Translations under genes and position numbers: made by a program | Assembly (NCBI RefSeq): GCF_030272615.1 | Contig: NC_081405.1 | Location: 19,860,547-19,924,546 of the forward strand | Direction of reading: 5' to 3' | From: Cryptomeria japonica | Taxonomy: Eukaryota; Streptophyta; Pinopsida; Cupressales; Cupressaceae | Length of the DNA stretch: 64,000 bases | Shown here: positions 23,109 to 32,945 of the stretch, piece after piece | Layout: the number at the start of each line of letters is the position of its first letter | Numbering within the stretch: position 1 is the first letter of the stretch | Notes under the pieces: model-generated | Seen by the model: only the letters and a program-made list of their open reading frames with translations | What the model was told of the DNA's origin: nothing | Database searches by the model: none

Positions 23109-24545
23109 TGTAGTCACATAAATATGTCCACTTAATTAAATGAATATTTAGTATTTATTTGATTATTTAACCATCAGTCATCAGTTAATTAAATTAATAT
23201 TTAATTAATTCATCTTCAACCTATTCTTCTATTAATTAAATAAATTATTCAATTTATTTAAAATTAATTCATTAAGCCACACTCTAAATTAATTAAATGA
23301 ATAAAACATATTTATTTAATTTAACCCCCTTTTCTCATTTAAATAAATAATCAAATATTTATTTAAAATCTCTAAACTACTCCCCCACTTGCATTCTCCT
23401 AAAAATGCAAGTTGCACCTATTTTGTTGAAATAAAGTAATTTTATTTTAATTAAAACCCCATTTTCCCTCATCCACCAAACCCACTTGCATCCTAAACCC
23501 ATTCTAGATTCTTCTAAACCATTCCTAATTAGCTTAATCACCCTCCTAATTATTGTCACATTCCTAAGCAACTTGAATTCACTTCTCAAAGCCTCCAAAG
23601 TCTTTGAAAAGGAACAAATGCTTTATGTCTCCAACAAGCTAACCCCTAAAGTCTTCCAAACCATTCATGGTTCTTACATAACCATTTATGGCTCTTACAT
23701 AGCCATTAATGGTTAACTCAACTCACCCACATGGTTAGAGACTTTCCCTCTAACTCAACCCTCATTTAAACCATGGGTCTCTTCAAGCATTTATTGCTTT
23801 GACCATGGTTATCCCCACTAACTCTTGCACAAGAGTTTACCCATTGGATAAAGACATTATTTATTAGGTAATGGCTTTATTCATTCAACTCAAGCCTAAC
23901 CTTACCTCCTAAGATAACCTTCGTGTCATCTCAAGCATTTAATGCTTCATCCCTCTTCTCTCAAGCCATCTCATGTTGACATTTGTCATCCTGGGATTGG
24001 GTTGAAAGCCTTCACATGGATCATAAATCTTTCAATCTTGACCCTTGTTGAGATTACTCAATCTCAACCATCCATTTCTCTATTTTTCCTATAAATAGAG
24101 CCCACTCCTTCATAATCCAGATCCATAAATCTTGTATGCATCTAATCTATAGTGAAATTTAAGAGAGCATTTTAGGATCCATTTAATCTACATTGTTATT
24201 TTGGTTAAAATCAATATAGCTTAATTAGGTGCTTTCTCATATTTAGCTTGCATTTGCATAATCTTTTGATCATTTTGTTAATCTTGAATCTCCATAAGAC
24301 TTCCATAGTAGTGCAAGAAAATGAGGGCTACACTCATGTGGAACTTGGAGAGGAGAGGAACAAGGGAGGAGAAGCTATGAACATGTTGACAAACATTTGG
24401 AAGGGTCTTGTGTCTTTCTTTTGTTTTTGCATGTTTTCCATTAAATGTTTGATATCTCTCTTGATATGCTTGCTTAGGATCATATTTTGTTTATGATACT
24501 AACACTAACATTTGATTCTTGAGTCTTGTGTTTGTCTTTCCTAAA
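23109..24545 (+). repeat. Element A 3' LTR
   Basis: It starts TGTAGTCACATAAATATG after the polypurine tract; about 1.43 kb. The first 250 bp are AATTAAAT-rich. The TATA box is at 24,090-24,098. Its downstream edge abuts copia F coding sequence near 24,537-24,546. Confidence 0.88.
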
Positions 24546-25461
24546 TTGGCAAAACCTGCTAATCCGATATGTAAGGAATGTTAGTTAGGGAAGAAGACAA
24601 GAGTTACTTTCAAAAGAAAATAGTATAGTTCTAATGGATTACTGGATCTTGTGAATATTGATTTGTGTGGTCCTTCTAGAGTGAGAAGCATGCAGGGTGA
24701 CATGTATTTCATGTTGTTGATTGATGACTATTCAAGGATGACATGGGTTACTTTCTTAAGGGAGAAGTTTGAAGCATTGGAGAAGTTCAAGATTTTTGAA
24801 GCTATGGTTGAGACTGAGACTGGACTGAATTTGAAGTGTCTGAGATCTGATAGATGTGGTGAATTTTCTTCTGGTGAGTTTAATGCATTTTGTGAAGAGC
24901 ATGAAGTGAAGAGACAGTTATTTGCTCCACGGACCCCTCAACAGAATGGTGTTGTGGAGAGGAAGAACATAACAATTCAAGAAGCTGCTAGAATTATGAT
25001 GATTGAAGGAAATGTTCCACATATCTATTGGAGAGGTGTTGTGAGTACTATTGTATACACTCTTAACCGAGTGCATATCAAAAGGTGATATCGGTAAGAT
25101 TCCTTATGAGTTATGGTTTGATCATGTTTCTACAGTTAGATATTTCATAATTTTTGGTAATAAATGCCATATCAGAAGAGATGAAGATCTAGGAAAGTTT
25201 CAAGCAAGATGTGATGAAGGAATCTTTCTTGGTTATTCTACTAAGAGCAAGGCCTACCAATTTTTTAACAAGAGACTGAGAAAAATAGATGAAAGTGCTA
25301 ATGTGAAATTGGATGGAGGAAATGTGTATCAACCCAAATCTTGCGGATATGATTCAAATGATTAGGATGTTAGTTCAGATAAAAGAAATCAAATGTAGAC
25401 CCAGAATCAAATTCAGAGTGTTCCGGAAAAGCCTGAGAATGAAGGGGAAGGTACAAGTGCT
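24546..25461 (+). pseudogene. Copia fragment F: pre-integrase and integrase core
   Basis: The frame starts with the pre-integrase Cys segment (PICKEC, stop, LGKKTRVTF) and continues into the copia integrase core: NIDLCGPSRVRSMQG, LLIDDYSRMTWVTFL, LKCLRSDRCGEFSSGEF (Asp 2, with Cys replacing one Gly) and APRTPQQNGVVERKN (Glu). A frameshift near 25,080 leads into the ELWFDH...GIFLGYSTKSKAYQFF tail. No LTR or RT remains. A inserted on its left and B on its right, making it the oldest element in the window. Confidence 0.88.
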
Positions 25462-26874
25462 TGTATGCGAGATTTAGTGTGATCAAAATACTAAAATTAA
25501 AATAAAAAAGCTAACATACCAATGAAACTTCTGAGTACAAACGCTAACTAATTTAAACTAGTTTAAACAAGTTAACTTCCCAAGATGTGTCTCATTGTTC
25601 TCTATCTCATAGGATCCCTTAAGTCAATGTTTTTTTCTCAGATCATTGAGAAAATGACTTAGGAATGACAACTCCAAGAACGCGTGATTAAAATGATCTA
25701 TGTGCATGAATGCATCTAAGATCTATATGATGTGTTTAAGATATGATACTAAGCTATTATTATGATGAAGCTATGGTAAAGATATTAACAAACTATGCTA
25801 ACATGCTATACTAACATGGATATGCTATTATTTGAAAAACTTCTAAATGCTAAAAATGTTACTCTAACAAAGAGGTTAAAATTCTTGATATAATTAGATT
25901 ATAGTGTAGATGCATAAAAAATTGGATATGGATTATGGAGGAAATGAGTCCTATTTATAGAGAAAATAGGGAAATGGATGGTTAAGATTGAGAAATCTTA
26001 ACAAGGGCTACGATTGAAAATTACTCAATCCATGTTTACAATTTTCACCAATGAAATGGTGACAATTGTCAACAAGAGGTGTCTTGAGAGGAGATGTAAG
26101 AGGCATTAAATGCCTGATAAGACATGGGGGTCACCCTAGGAAGGTGTGGTTAGGGTTAGGTTAGGGTTAACCAGTGGATAAAGCTTTTACCCTAAGGGTA
26201 AACTCTTGTGCAAGGGTTAATAGGATAACTAGGGTCAAAGAAATGAGTGTTTGATAAAACCCATAGGTTAGATGAGGGTTAACCATGAGTTGAGGTTGGA
26301 TTAACCATTAATAGTTAGGAATATTTTGAAGGTTAACTTGTTGAGGACACAAAGCCTTCAATGCATTTTAAAGACTTTAAGGCATTTTTGAGAAGTGACT
26401 CTTGTTTGGGAATGTGCAAATGTTTAAGAGATGGTTTAGGCTAATTAGGATGTTTAGAAGAATCTAGAAGAGTCTAGAAGGGGTTTATGTATTCAAGTGG
26501 TTTTGTTAGGAGAATGCAAGTGAGAAGTATTTTCTGATTTATTTTTGAAATAAAGTGATATATTCCAAAAAGGTGGATGATAACTTGCAATTTGGGGGAT
26601 ATTTAAATAAATTTGATTTATTTAAATTGGAAGGAGATTTTTAATTAAACATGAATTTAATTAAAGGGGAAAGGGGTTTTAATTAAATAAAGTGATTAAT
26701 TTAATTTAAAGATAGTAATTGGCTAGATGGATAAATTGAATAATTTATTTAACCAAATAGATGAAAGTGGGGGAATTAATTAATTTAATTTAATTAATAG
26801 AGGAATGTGGTTTAGATGAATTAACTAAATATTAAATATTTATTTAACTAGATGGTCAGATTTATACATCTACA
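25462..26874 (-). repeat. Element B 3' LTR
   Basis: 1,413 bp, starting TGTATGCGAG and ending ATACATCTACA on the plus strand. It shares ends, TATA (25,951-25,959) and internal blocks with the C LTRs. It abuts copia F at 25,461. Confidence 0.88.
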
Positions 26875-27344
26875 TTTTGCCCCTCTTTGAAGTGATGTGT
26901 GTGCACATGTTGATTCAAAGAAAAATGGCTTCATATGCCGACAAAATTTCTGATTTTGTTGTCATTGCCAAATTTTTAGATATGATGCCCTAGATATGAT
27001 TATTGATATTGATATTTATATGATTATGATGCCCCCTTGGGAGATGAATCAAGGGTTTTTGATTTTTTTTGAAAAAAAAAATTTGCGAAAATTTTCAAAT
27101 TGTGTTGACTTTTTTATTTTTGTTTTGGATATGATAATGTTGACGATATTGAATTTCGGATACACACAATTTGATTCATCTCCTGAAAAATGATGTTGAT
27201 AAGGTTAATAAACAAAAAAGTGGAAAATATTACATCCCCACTTATTAACCCTACCTTTTACCCTCTTAAAAGGTAAAAAGTGAAAAAGAAGATTCATTTT
27301 ACACTTGTCTTCTTGTGATTTGTGCATTTGGAGCTTTGACGACG
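26875..27344 (+). other. Polypurine tract of B and promoter region of its antisense gene
   Basis: The first 18 bases are the minus-strand PPT (GCCCCTCTTTGAAGTG on the plus strand). The rest has no gene. A TTAAAAGG box at 27,266-27,273 lies about 79 bp before the PMD ATG and is the likely core promoter, placed as in C and A. Confidence 0.6.
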
Positions 27345-27419
27345 ATGTCGATTCCCTACCATTCTCACCGGTTTGAGTGCATCAGGCGATACCGAAAACT
27401 CACTGCGTATGGACTAGCA
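27345..27419 (+). pseudogene. Antisense PMD gene of B, exon 1
   Basis: The ATG at 27,345 opens 25 codons (MSIPYHSHRFECIRRYRKLT...GLA) followed by the splice donor GTAAGTG. Exon 1 has the same length, the same intron phase and similar residues in C (31,926-32,000) and A. This copy has no stop in exon 1. Confidence 0.78.
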
Positions 27420-27489
27420 GTAAGTGTCGAAAATCCATGTCTTCTTGTACGATTTTTGCAAATTTTGGTCACGTTTTTCAATTTTTAGG

Positions 27490-28340
27490 GATAGATTTTA
27501 TGTTTTACCGCATAGAACTAGGTATTTAGCACATACATAATGCAAAATAGCGCATGTGAAACCTAGGGTTAGGATTTAGCGCATGGGAATGATAGGTTAG
27601 TGCATAGATGAGTTTTAGCACATACACAAAACATAATAGTGCATTCGATCTGGAATTTAGCTCGTAGGACAGTTTAGCGCTTAGGTTGCCTAGTTTAGTG
27701 CAATGGATGGAAAGATTAGCACATAGTCCCCTTTTAGCACATAGATCGTGTACTTTAGAGCATTAATTGGAAATATTAGCACATATAGGGCATATTAGCA
27801 CATTTACAATATGTTTTAGCGCATAAGGCTGAAAAGTGCAAAATGTTTGTTTGTTGAGATGATTTTTTATTTTGAATGAATTTAGATATGATGCGATGGG
27901 TATGTGTAGATTATTTTGATATTGATATGGGTCTGGTGGTGTTATTTTTGCCTGATATGGGTCTTTGGATTGAATTTTCTAATATGTTGCTCTAATATGG
28001 TGCACTGATATGAGTCACAATATGGATTACTGATATGTTGCTCTTTGATATGGAATCCTTGATATGAGATACTGATATGTTATGCGTTACTGATATGTGA
28101 TACTTTTTGTTTTCTGATATGTTGTGTTGATATAGAATCACGGATATGATGCTTGGTTAATCTAGATATGATGCTCTCTAATTTGTTTGAGTTTCCTGAT
28201 ATGTTATTGATATGATGCTCTCTGATATGAATTATTGCTGATATGATGCTATATGATTCACTGATATGTTTCTGATTTTGTTGATATGATGTTGATATGA
28301 TTTCTGATATGATTGTCGATATGATGTTGATTTTGATAGA
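27490..28340 (+). repeat. PMD intron of B: TAGCGCAT words, then GATATG words
   Basis: The first part (to about 27,840) holds about 15 copies of TTTAGCGCAT and its TAGTGC/TAGCAC variants. The second part (27,880-28,340) is dominated by GATATG/TGATATGAT words. The intron of C has the same two-part layout. Confidence 0.75.
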
Positions 28341-28385
28341 GTTAATTTGATTGATGACTAATGATGGATTTGTTTTGATTTGCAG

Positions 28386-29998
28386 GTAGAACTAGGTGTG
28401 GTACACTCTTGGGAGAGATTCCCGAAGACATGGAGACTAATCCCTCGACTTACAAAGGTCAAGAGAGATATTATTGAGAGATGTGGATTATCATCTCTTT
28501 TAGACATACCCTGATATACCATTAACCGAGGTTTGTTGATAGCTTTGGTAGAGAGGTGGCACAACGACACCAACACCTTCCATTTGGCAATAGGAGAGAT
28601 GACGATGATGCCTAAGGATTGCTACAGGATCCTACGAATTTTGGTGGTAGGAGATTTATTGCCATATGAGCAGACTGGGAAGGGTAGTACAGAGGCTTTG
28701 CGTCGGGTGTTTCAGAGTGAGCATATCAATGGATATGAGATTGCATGGTAGGAGATAGTAGAGACTTATGCTCCTCTACCATCTCTACTCACACATTTCA
28801 TTGGTGGTTTCCTATGTATTGACCATAGGTCGAAGGGTCTGGCTATAGGATGGGGTTTGGTAGTAGAGGATATGGTGACACAAGGTGGGAGGTTTGTATG
28901 GGGGTCATGTATGTTGGCCCACTTATATAGGGAGCTACACCAAGTTGTGTATTGCGGATAAATGAGTTTATCAGCAGGGGTCACATTGTTATAGGTGTGG
29001 GCATGGGAGCATACAAAGGTGACACGACCGCTTCCAGATAGGGATAGACCAACAAGCTGACTTTATGCATATGGATATACAGGTGTGGTTGTCCAACGAA
29101 AAATGGGAAAACTAGAGTACTGGCAGAGAGTGCTAGATGATATAGACATGGTCATTTGGAGGCTGTATATGGATTGTGAGGTGTGGGCGGAGGATGGGCT
29201 AGAGATGCCCTATGTATATATGTCTAGTTATTTGATTGGGCAGACACCCTTTACCATTGAGATATTTCTGCATAGTCGGGTCTACAAACAGTATGGGCGT
29301 CATTAGGGGATACCACAAGGAGCCTGTTTATATGCTCACCATTAGCAGGATGCACCAGAGTGAGGGCCTACCATTGATAGTGCTACAAAGGTGGCTGAGT
29401 ACATGAGTCTAGCTAGCCAGATCTCATATTACAAACCCGGAGTGGTAGACGTAGTTATGACTGAGGAGTACTCTATGTACTAGATTGCACATGTTGTGGC
29501 CCGTTTATCCGATCTAGCAGAGCCAGTGTCAGTTTTTTATGATGAGGAGGATGAGAATCCATAGGGTTGGGAAGGACAGAGGCATAGAGAGGATGATGAG
29601 GGGGATGACAATAATGAGGGGGATGATGGGGGTGGTGGTGGAGGTGATGGTAGAGGTGGTAGTCTTGTGCCAGGTGCAGTTGGAGGTGTGGTGGGAGGTG
29701 CGGTGGGAGGTAGGCAGGATACACAGAGGAGGAGATCATACATTCTCCCTCCACCAGTTCCTCAGATAGGGACAGGTGCAACAAGGACTTCCTCATAGGT
29801 TCCCATTCAAATTAGGGTATCTTCTCATTAGTAGGATTCACAAAATAGGGCTCTGTAGATCTCCATGTAGTAGTTGCAAGCACAAGTTTTGGTGCAACAA
29901 CAAAAAATTACTTAGCTGCAGACTGAGAGAGATACTACGATAGAGCGATAGGGACGAGCAGAGGCCCTTATTGATAGATTAGATAGATTAGTTGTAGG
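28386..29998 (+). pseudogene. Antisense PMD gene of B, exon 2 part 1
   Basis: It follows the TTTGCAG acceptor and reads VELGVVHSWERFPKTWRLIP, then ALVERWHNDTNTFHLAIGEM (PMD core), GGRFVWGSCMLAHLYRELHQ, VWAWEHTKVTRPLPDRDRP and EMPYVYMSSYLIGQ. A Gly/Asp-rich tail (29,590-29,720) and a coiled segment RAEALIDRLDRL follow. One frame throughout, with numerous TAG/TGA stops. Element C interrupts it at 29,998; the frame resumes at 48,134. Confidence 0.85.
29994..29998. repeat. Target site duplication of element C, left copy
   Basis: GTAGG; the right copy is at 48,129-48,133. Both lie in B's PMD exon 2. Confidence 0.9.
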
Positions 29999-31473
29999 TG
30001 TGTGTGGGAAAAGCGGGTCGATGAAACTTAAAATGCAAAAATGTGGTCTCAAAGAGTTGGTTCATACACCCATAGGACTTCTTGGTGCAAGTTATGGAGT
30101 CATGAAGAATGACTCAACTTCCCAAGGTAGGTTCCATGGTTCTCTGTCTCACAAGATCCCTCAAGCCAATGCCTTTTCTCTTAGATCACTGAGAAAAGTG
30201 ACTTAGGGATGCCGAATGCAAGAAAGAGGGATGCTTTAGATTAATTTTACCATGAAATGCATCCTATATATGCATGATTCTACAAATGAAGTAAACTAGA
30301 TTATAAGATGACAAGGTTAGTAACAATACTATCCTAACATGATATAATAGTTAATGATTTAAGCTAATGATAAAGGAAATAGTCTATAATGCTTATTAGA
30401 TTAATTCCTATTACAAAGAGAGTCTAGATGTATTTGATAATTTTGAGCATAAATGAGATACTAAAAGCTTGCCTAGATCCCTAAAATGGAGGAATGAGAG
30501 CTCTATTTATAGTGAAAATAGGGCAATGGATGGTCAAGATTGAAGGAGTTAATCAAGGGTCAGGATTGAAAGCTATCAATCCATGTTTACAATTTTCACC
30601 AATGAAATGGTGACGATTGTCAGCATAAGATTGCTTGAGAGGAGATGAAAGAAGCATTAAATGCTTGAGAAGACCTCATGGTTACCTTAGAAGGTAAGCG
30701 TTAAGGTTAGGTTAGGGTTATCCAATGGATAAAGCTTTTACCCAAGGGATAAACTCTTGTGCAAAGGTTAAAGGGATAACCATGGTCAAAGCAATGAATG
30801 CTTGATAAGACCCCTGGGTTAGATGAGGGTTAAGTTAGTCAAAAAGTCTCTAACCATGCCACTAAGGGTTAGTTAACCATTAATGGTTTGAAGACTTTGG
30901 GGACAAATTTGTAAGAGTCCTTCCAAATTTGGGGGTATTCAATCAAGTTGGCTTGTTGAAGGCATAAAGGCTTTTAATGCCTTTTGAAGACTTTACTCCA
31001 AATTTGAGAAGTGACCTCCTCAAATTTAGGGAAAAAGGGATAATGGATGGGTTTAGGTTAATTGATTAGGATTAGATGGGTTCTAGAAGAAATTAGGAAT
31101 AGGGTTAGGATGCAAGTGGGGGATGTAGGAAAATGCAAGTGGATGAGGGATAATAGGATTAAAATATATTGCTTTATTTCAATTTGGTTGCAAATTGGGA
31201 AATTAAATAAATTAGATTTATTCAATTTGGGGTAAACTATTAATTAAATGTAAATTTAATTAAAAGTAAGAAGAAGGGATTTAATTAAATAAAACGATTA
31301 TTCAATTAAATGATGTAAAAGGCTTAAGTGAATTTAACTAAATAAATTGAATAATTTATTTAAAATAAAAGAATGTGGGTGATTTAATTAAATTAGATTT
31401 AACTAAATAGAGGAATGAAAATAAAATGAACATTGAATATTCATTTAGGAATATGGTCTTTTTTATACGTCTA
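29999..31473 (-). repeat. Element C 3' LTR
   Basis: TGTGTGTGGG...ATACGTCTACA on the plus strand. It contains TATA (30,503-30,511) and short palindromes such as AACCATTAATGGTT. Confidence 0.95.
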
Positions 31474-31492
31474 CATTTTGCCCCTCTTTGAA
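31474..31492 (-). other. Polypurine tract of element C
   Basis: On the minus strand CTTCAAAGAGGGGCAAAA lies directly before the 3' LTR, as in A and B. Confidence 0.85.
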
Positions 31493-31841
31493 GTGACGTG
31501 TGTACACATGTTGATTCAAAGAAAATTATGTATCATCATGATTTGGTTATGATCAGTTTTTATGTTGCTTTGAGATTTTTATGCCATGCCCCAGATTTGA
31601 TAACCAATGCCCCAAATTTGATAAATGATGTTGATAATGTCCCCTTGGGAGATGAATCAAAAAATTTGAACATTTGATTTGATTTAGATAAATTTGATAA
31701 AGTTCAGTGCATTGTAAAATTTTTGGCTATGTTGAATGCAGTGTTTTGATTCATCTCCCGATAATGATGTTTGGTAGGGTTGTATGAGATACTACGAGCA
31801 ATTTACGCGTTCCTCCACGTAACCCTAATTTCGATTTACCC

Positions 31842-31850
31842 TATAAAAGG
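31842..31850 (+). promoter_or_regulatory. TATA box of the antisense PMD gene, element C
   Basis: TATAAAAGG lies 84 bp before the exon 1 ATG, with AACCCTAATTT about 20 bp upstream. It is close to the plant core-promoter consensus and lies outside the LTR, so the antisense gene seems to have its own promoter. Confidence 0.68.
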
Positions 31851-32079
31851 GAAAAAAATGATTTCTTTTTGTCTCATTTGTGCTTGTTGACTTTTAGAGA
31901 AAGTGACACTTGGAGCAAAGTCAACATGCCAGTTCCTTATGCTTCTCATTGATTCGAGCGCGTGCGGAGGTATCGAAGGTCTGTCGCGTATGGACCACTA
32001 GTAAGTTAGCCTTTTTGACCCCTTTTGGATTTTTTATTTTGTCATTTTTATCATGTTTTCAATTTTTTCACGCGGATTA

Positions 32080-32515
32080 ATCAGTTTAGCATGTCCAGGT
32101 CAAAGCGTAGCACATACGATAGGTTTCGTAGCACGTAGGGTTTAATTAAATAGGGTAGCGCAATGGTAAGTTAGGGTAGCGCTTAGGGTTGGGTTAGTGC
32201 ACTAGGATCACAGGGTAGTGCATAGGGAAAAATGGGTAGCACGTAGGAGATACCTAGCACATAGGGTTCTTAAGGGGTCGCATGGGTAGGCATAGGTATA
32301 CCCTAGTTCTTAGGGTTATGTTTGTAGCACCAGACTAGGATAGGATAGCGCATAGGGTAGTTTAGTGCTTCAGGTAGGTTAGGTGGCGTGTTGGAGAAAA
32401 GGGATTGCGTGTAGGTGCAGGCTAGCACATAGGGTGAATGGTGTAGCGCATTGAGAGAATAGGGTAGTGCATATCAAGCCGTTTAGCGCGTAGATAAGAG
32501 TGTTTAGCACATAGG
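32080..32515 (+). repeat. TAGCGCAT-word cluster in the PMD intron of C
   Basis: About 15-20 degenerate words (GTAGCGCATAGGG, TAGTGCATAGG, TAGCACATAGGG) occur 15-30 bp apart. It is the same word family as in the introns of A and B. Confidence 0.75.
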
Positions 32516-32770
32516 GGAAATTTTTTGGTAAAGTGTGATTTTTGGATGAAGAAAATTGGTAGGTTGATGCCAGTTTTTGTCGGGATGGGTGCGAATTGTC
32601 ATTCTACGTGTCTACTGTCTTTGTTTTGATAAGTTGTCCAATAGGAGTTCCGATATAACTTGATTTGATTTGCAATATTTCAAGTTGAGTTTTGATCTGA
32701 TGTTGATTTGACATGGATGGTGGATATGAACTTGATCTGATATGAATTGTTTCAAGTTGATATATATGTT

Positions 32771-32945
32771 GAACTTGAGTTGTTTTACAAGCTGCAATGA
32801 TTGTGGAACTTGAGTTGTTTTACAAGCTGATATGAATGTGAAACTTGAGTTTTGTTACAAGTTGATATGAATGTGAAACTTGAGTTGTGTTACAAGTTGA
32901 TATGAATGTGAAACTTGAGTTGTGCTACAAGCTGATATGATTTGA
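32771..32945 (+). repeat. 35-bp tandem repeat, five copies, in the PMD intron of C
   Basis: Copies start at 32,771, 32,806, 32,841, 32,876 and 32,911. Each unit contains AACTTGAGTTGTG, TACAAG and TGATATGAATGTG. Direct head-to-tail copies without spacers, so not CRISPR. Confidence 0.88.

Larger units (their letters stand above)
1..24545 (+). mobile_element. Element A: Tat/Ogre-like Ty3/gypsy LTR retrotransposon (5' end outside window)
   Basis: Positions 1-928 match 23,619-24,545 as a direct repeat, so both are LTR copies. The full LTR begins at 23,109, so about 510 bp of the left LTR lies before the window. Internal order on the plus strand is leader, small ORF, gag, protease, G-patch linker, RT, RNase H, archaeal RNase H, integrase, antisense PMD gene, polypurine tract and 3' LTR. 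Removing copia G gives about 19 kb, close to the 18.1 kb of relative C. A TSD cannot be checked. Lineage is inferred from the dual RNase H, the ORF before gag and the antisense ORF. Confidence 0.88.

Noticed and set aside
24546..25461. Host gene encoding an integrase-like protein
   Set aside because: The frame has stops and a frameshift, carries copia pre-integrase and integrase motifs, and is bounded by insertions. It is an old copia remnant.
26150..26182. Telomere-like TTAGGGTTAGG strings (also near 30,700, 47,355)
   Set aside because: Only two or three units, in corresponding places of related LTRs, and not the usual plant TTTAGGG array. They are LTR sequence, not an interstitial telomere.
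32771..32945. Regular 35-bp repeats that could suggest CRISPR
   Set aside because: Units are directly adjacent with no unique spacers, in a plant retrotransposon intron.
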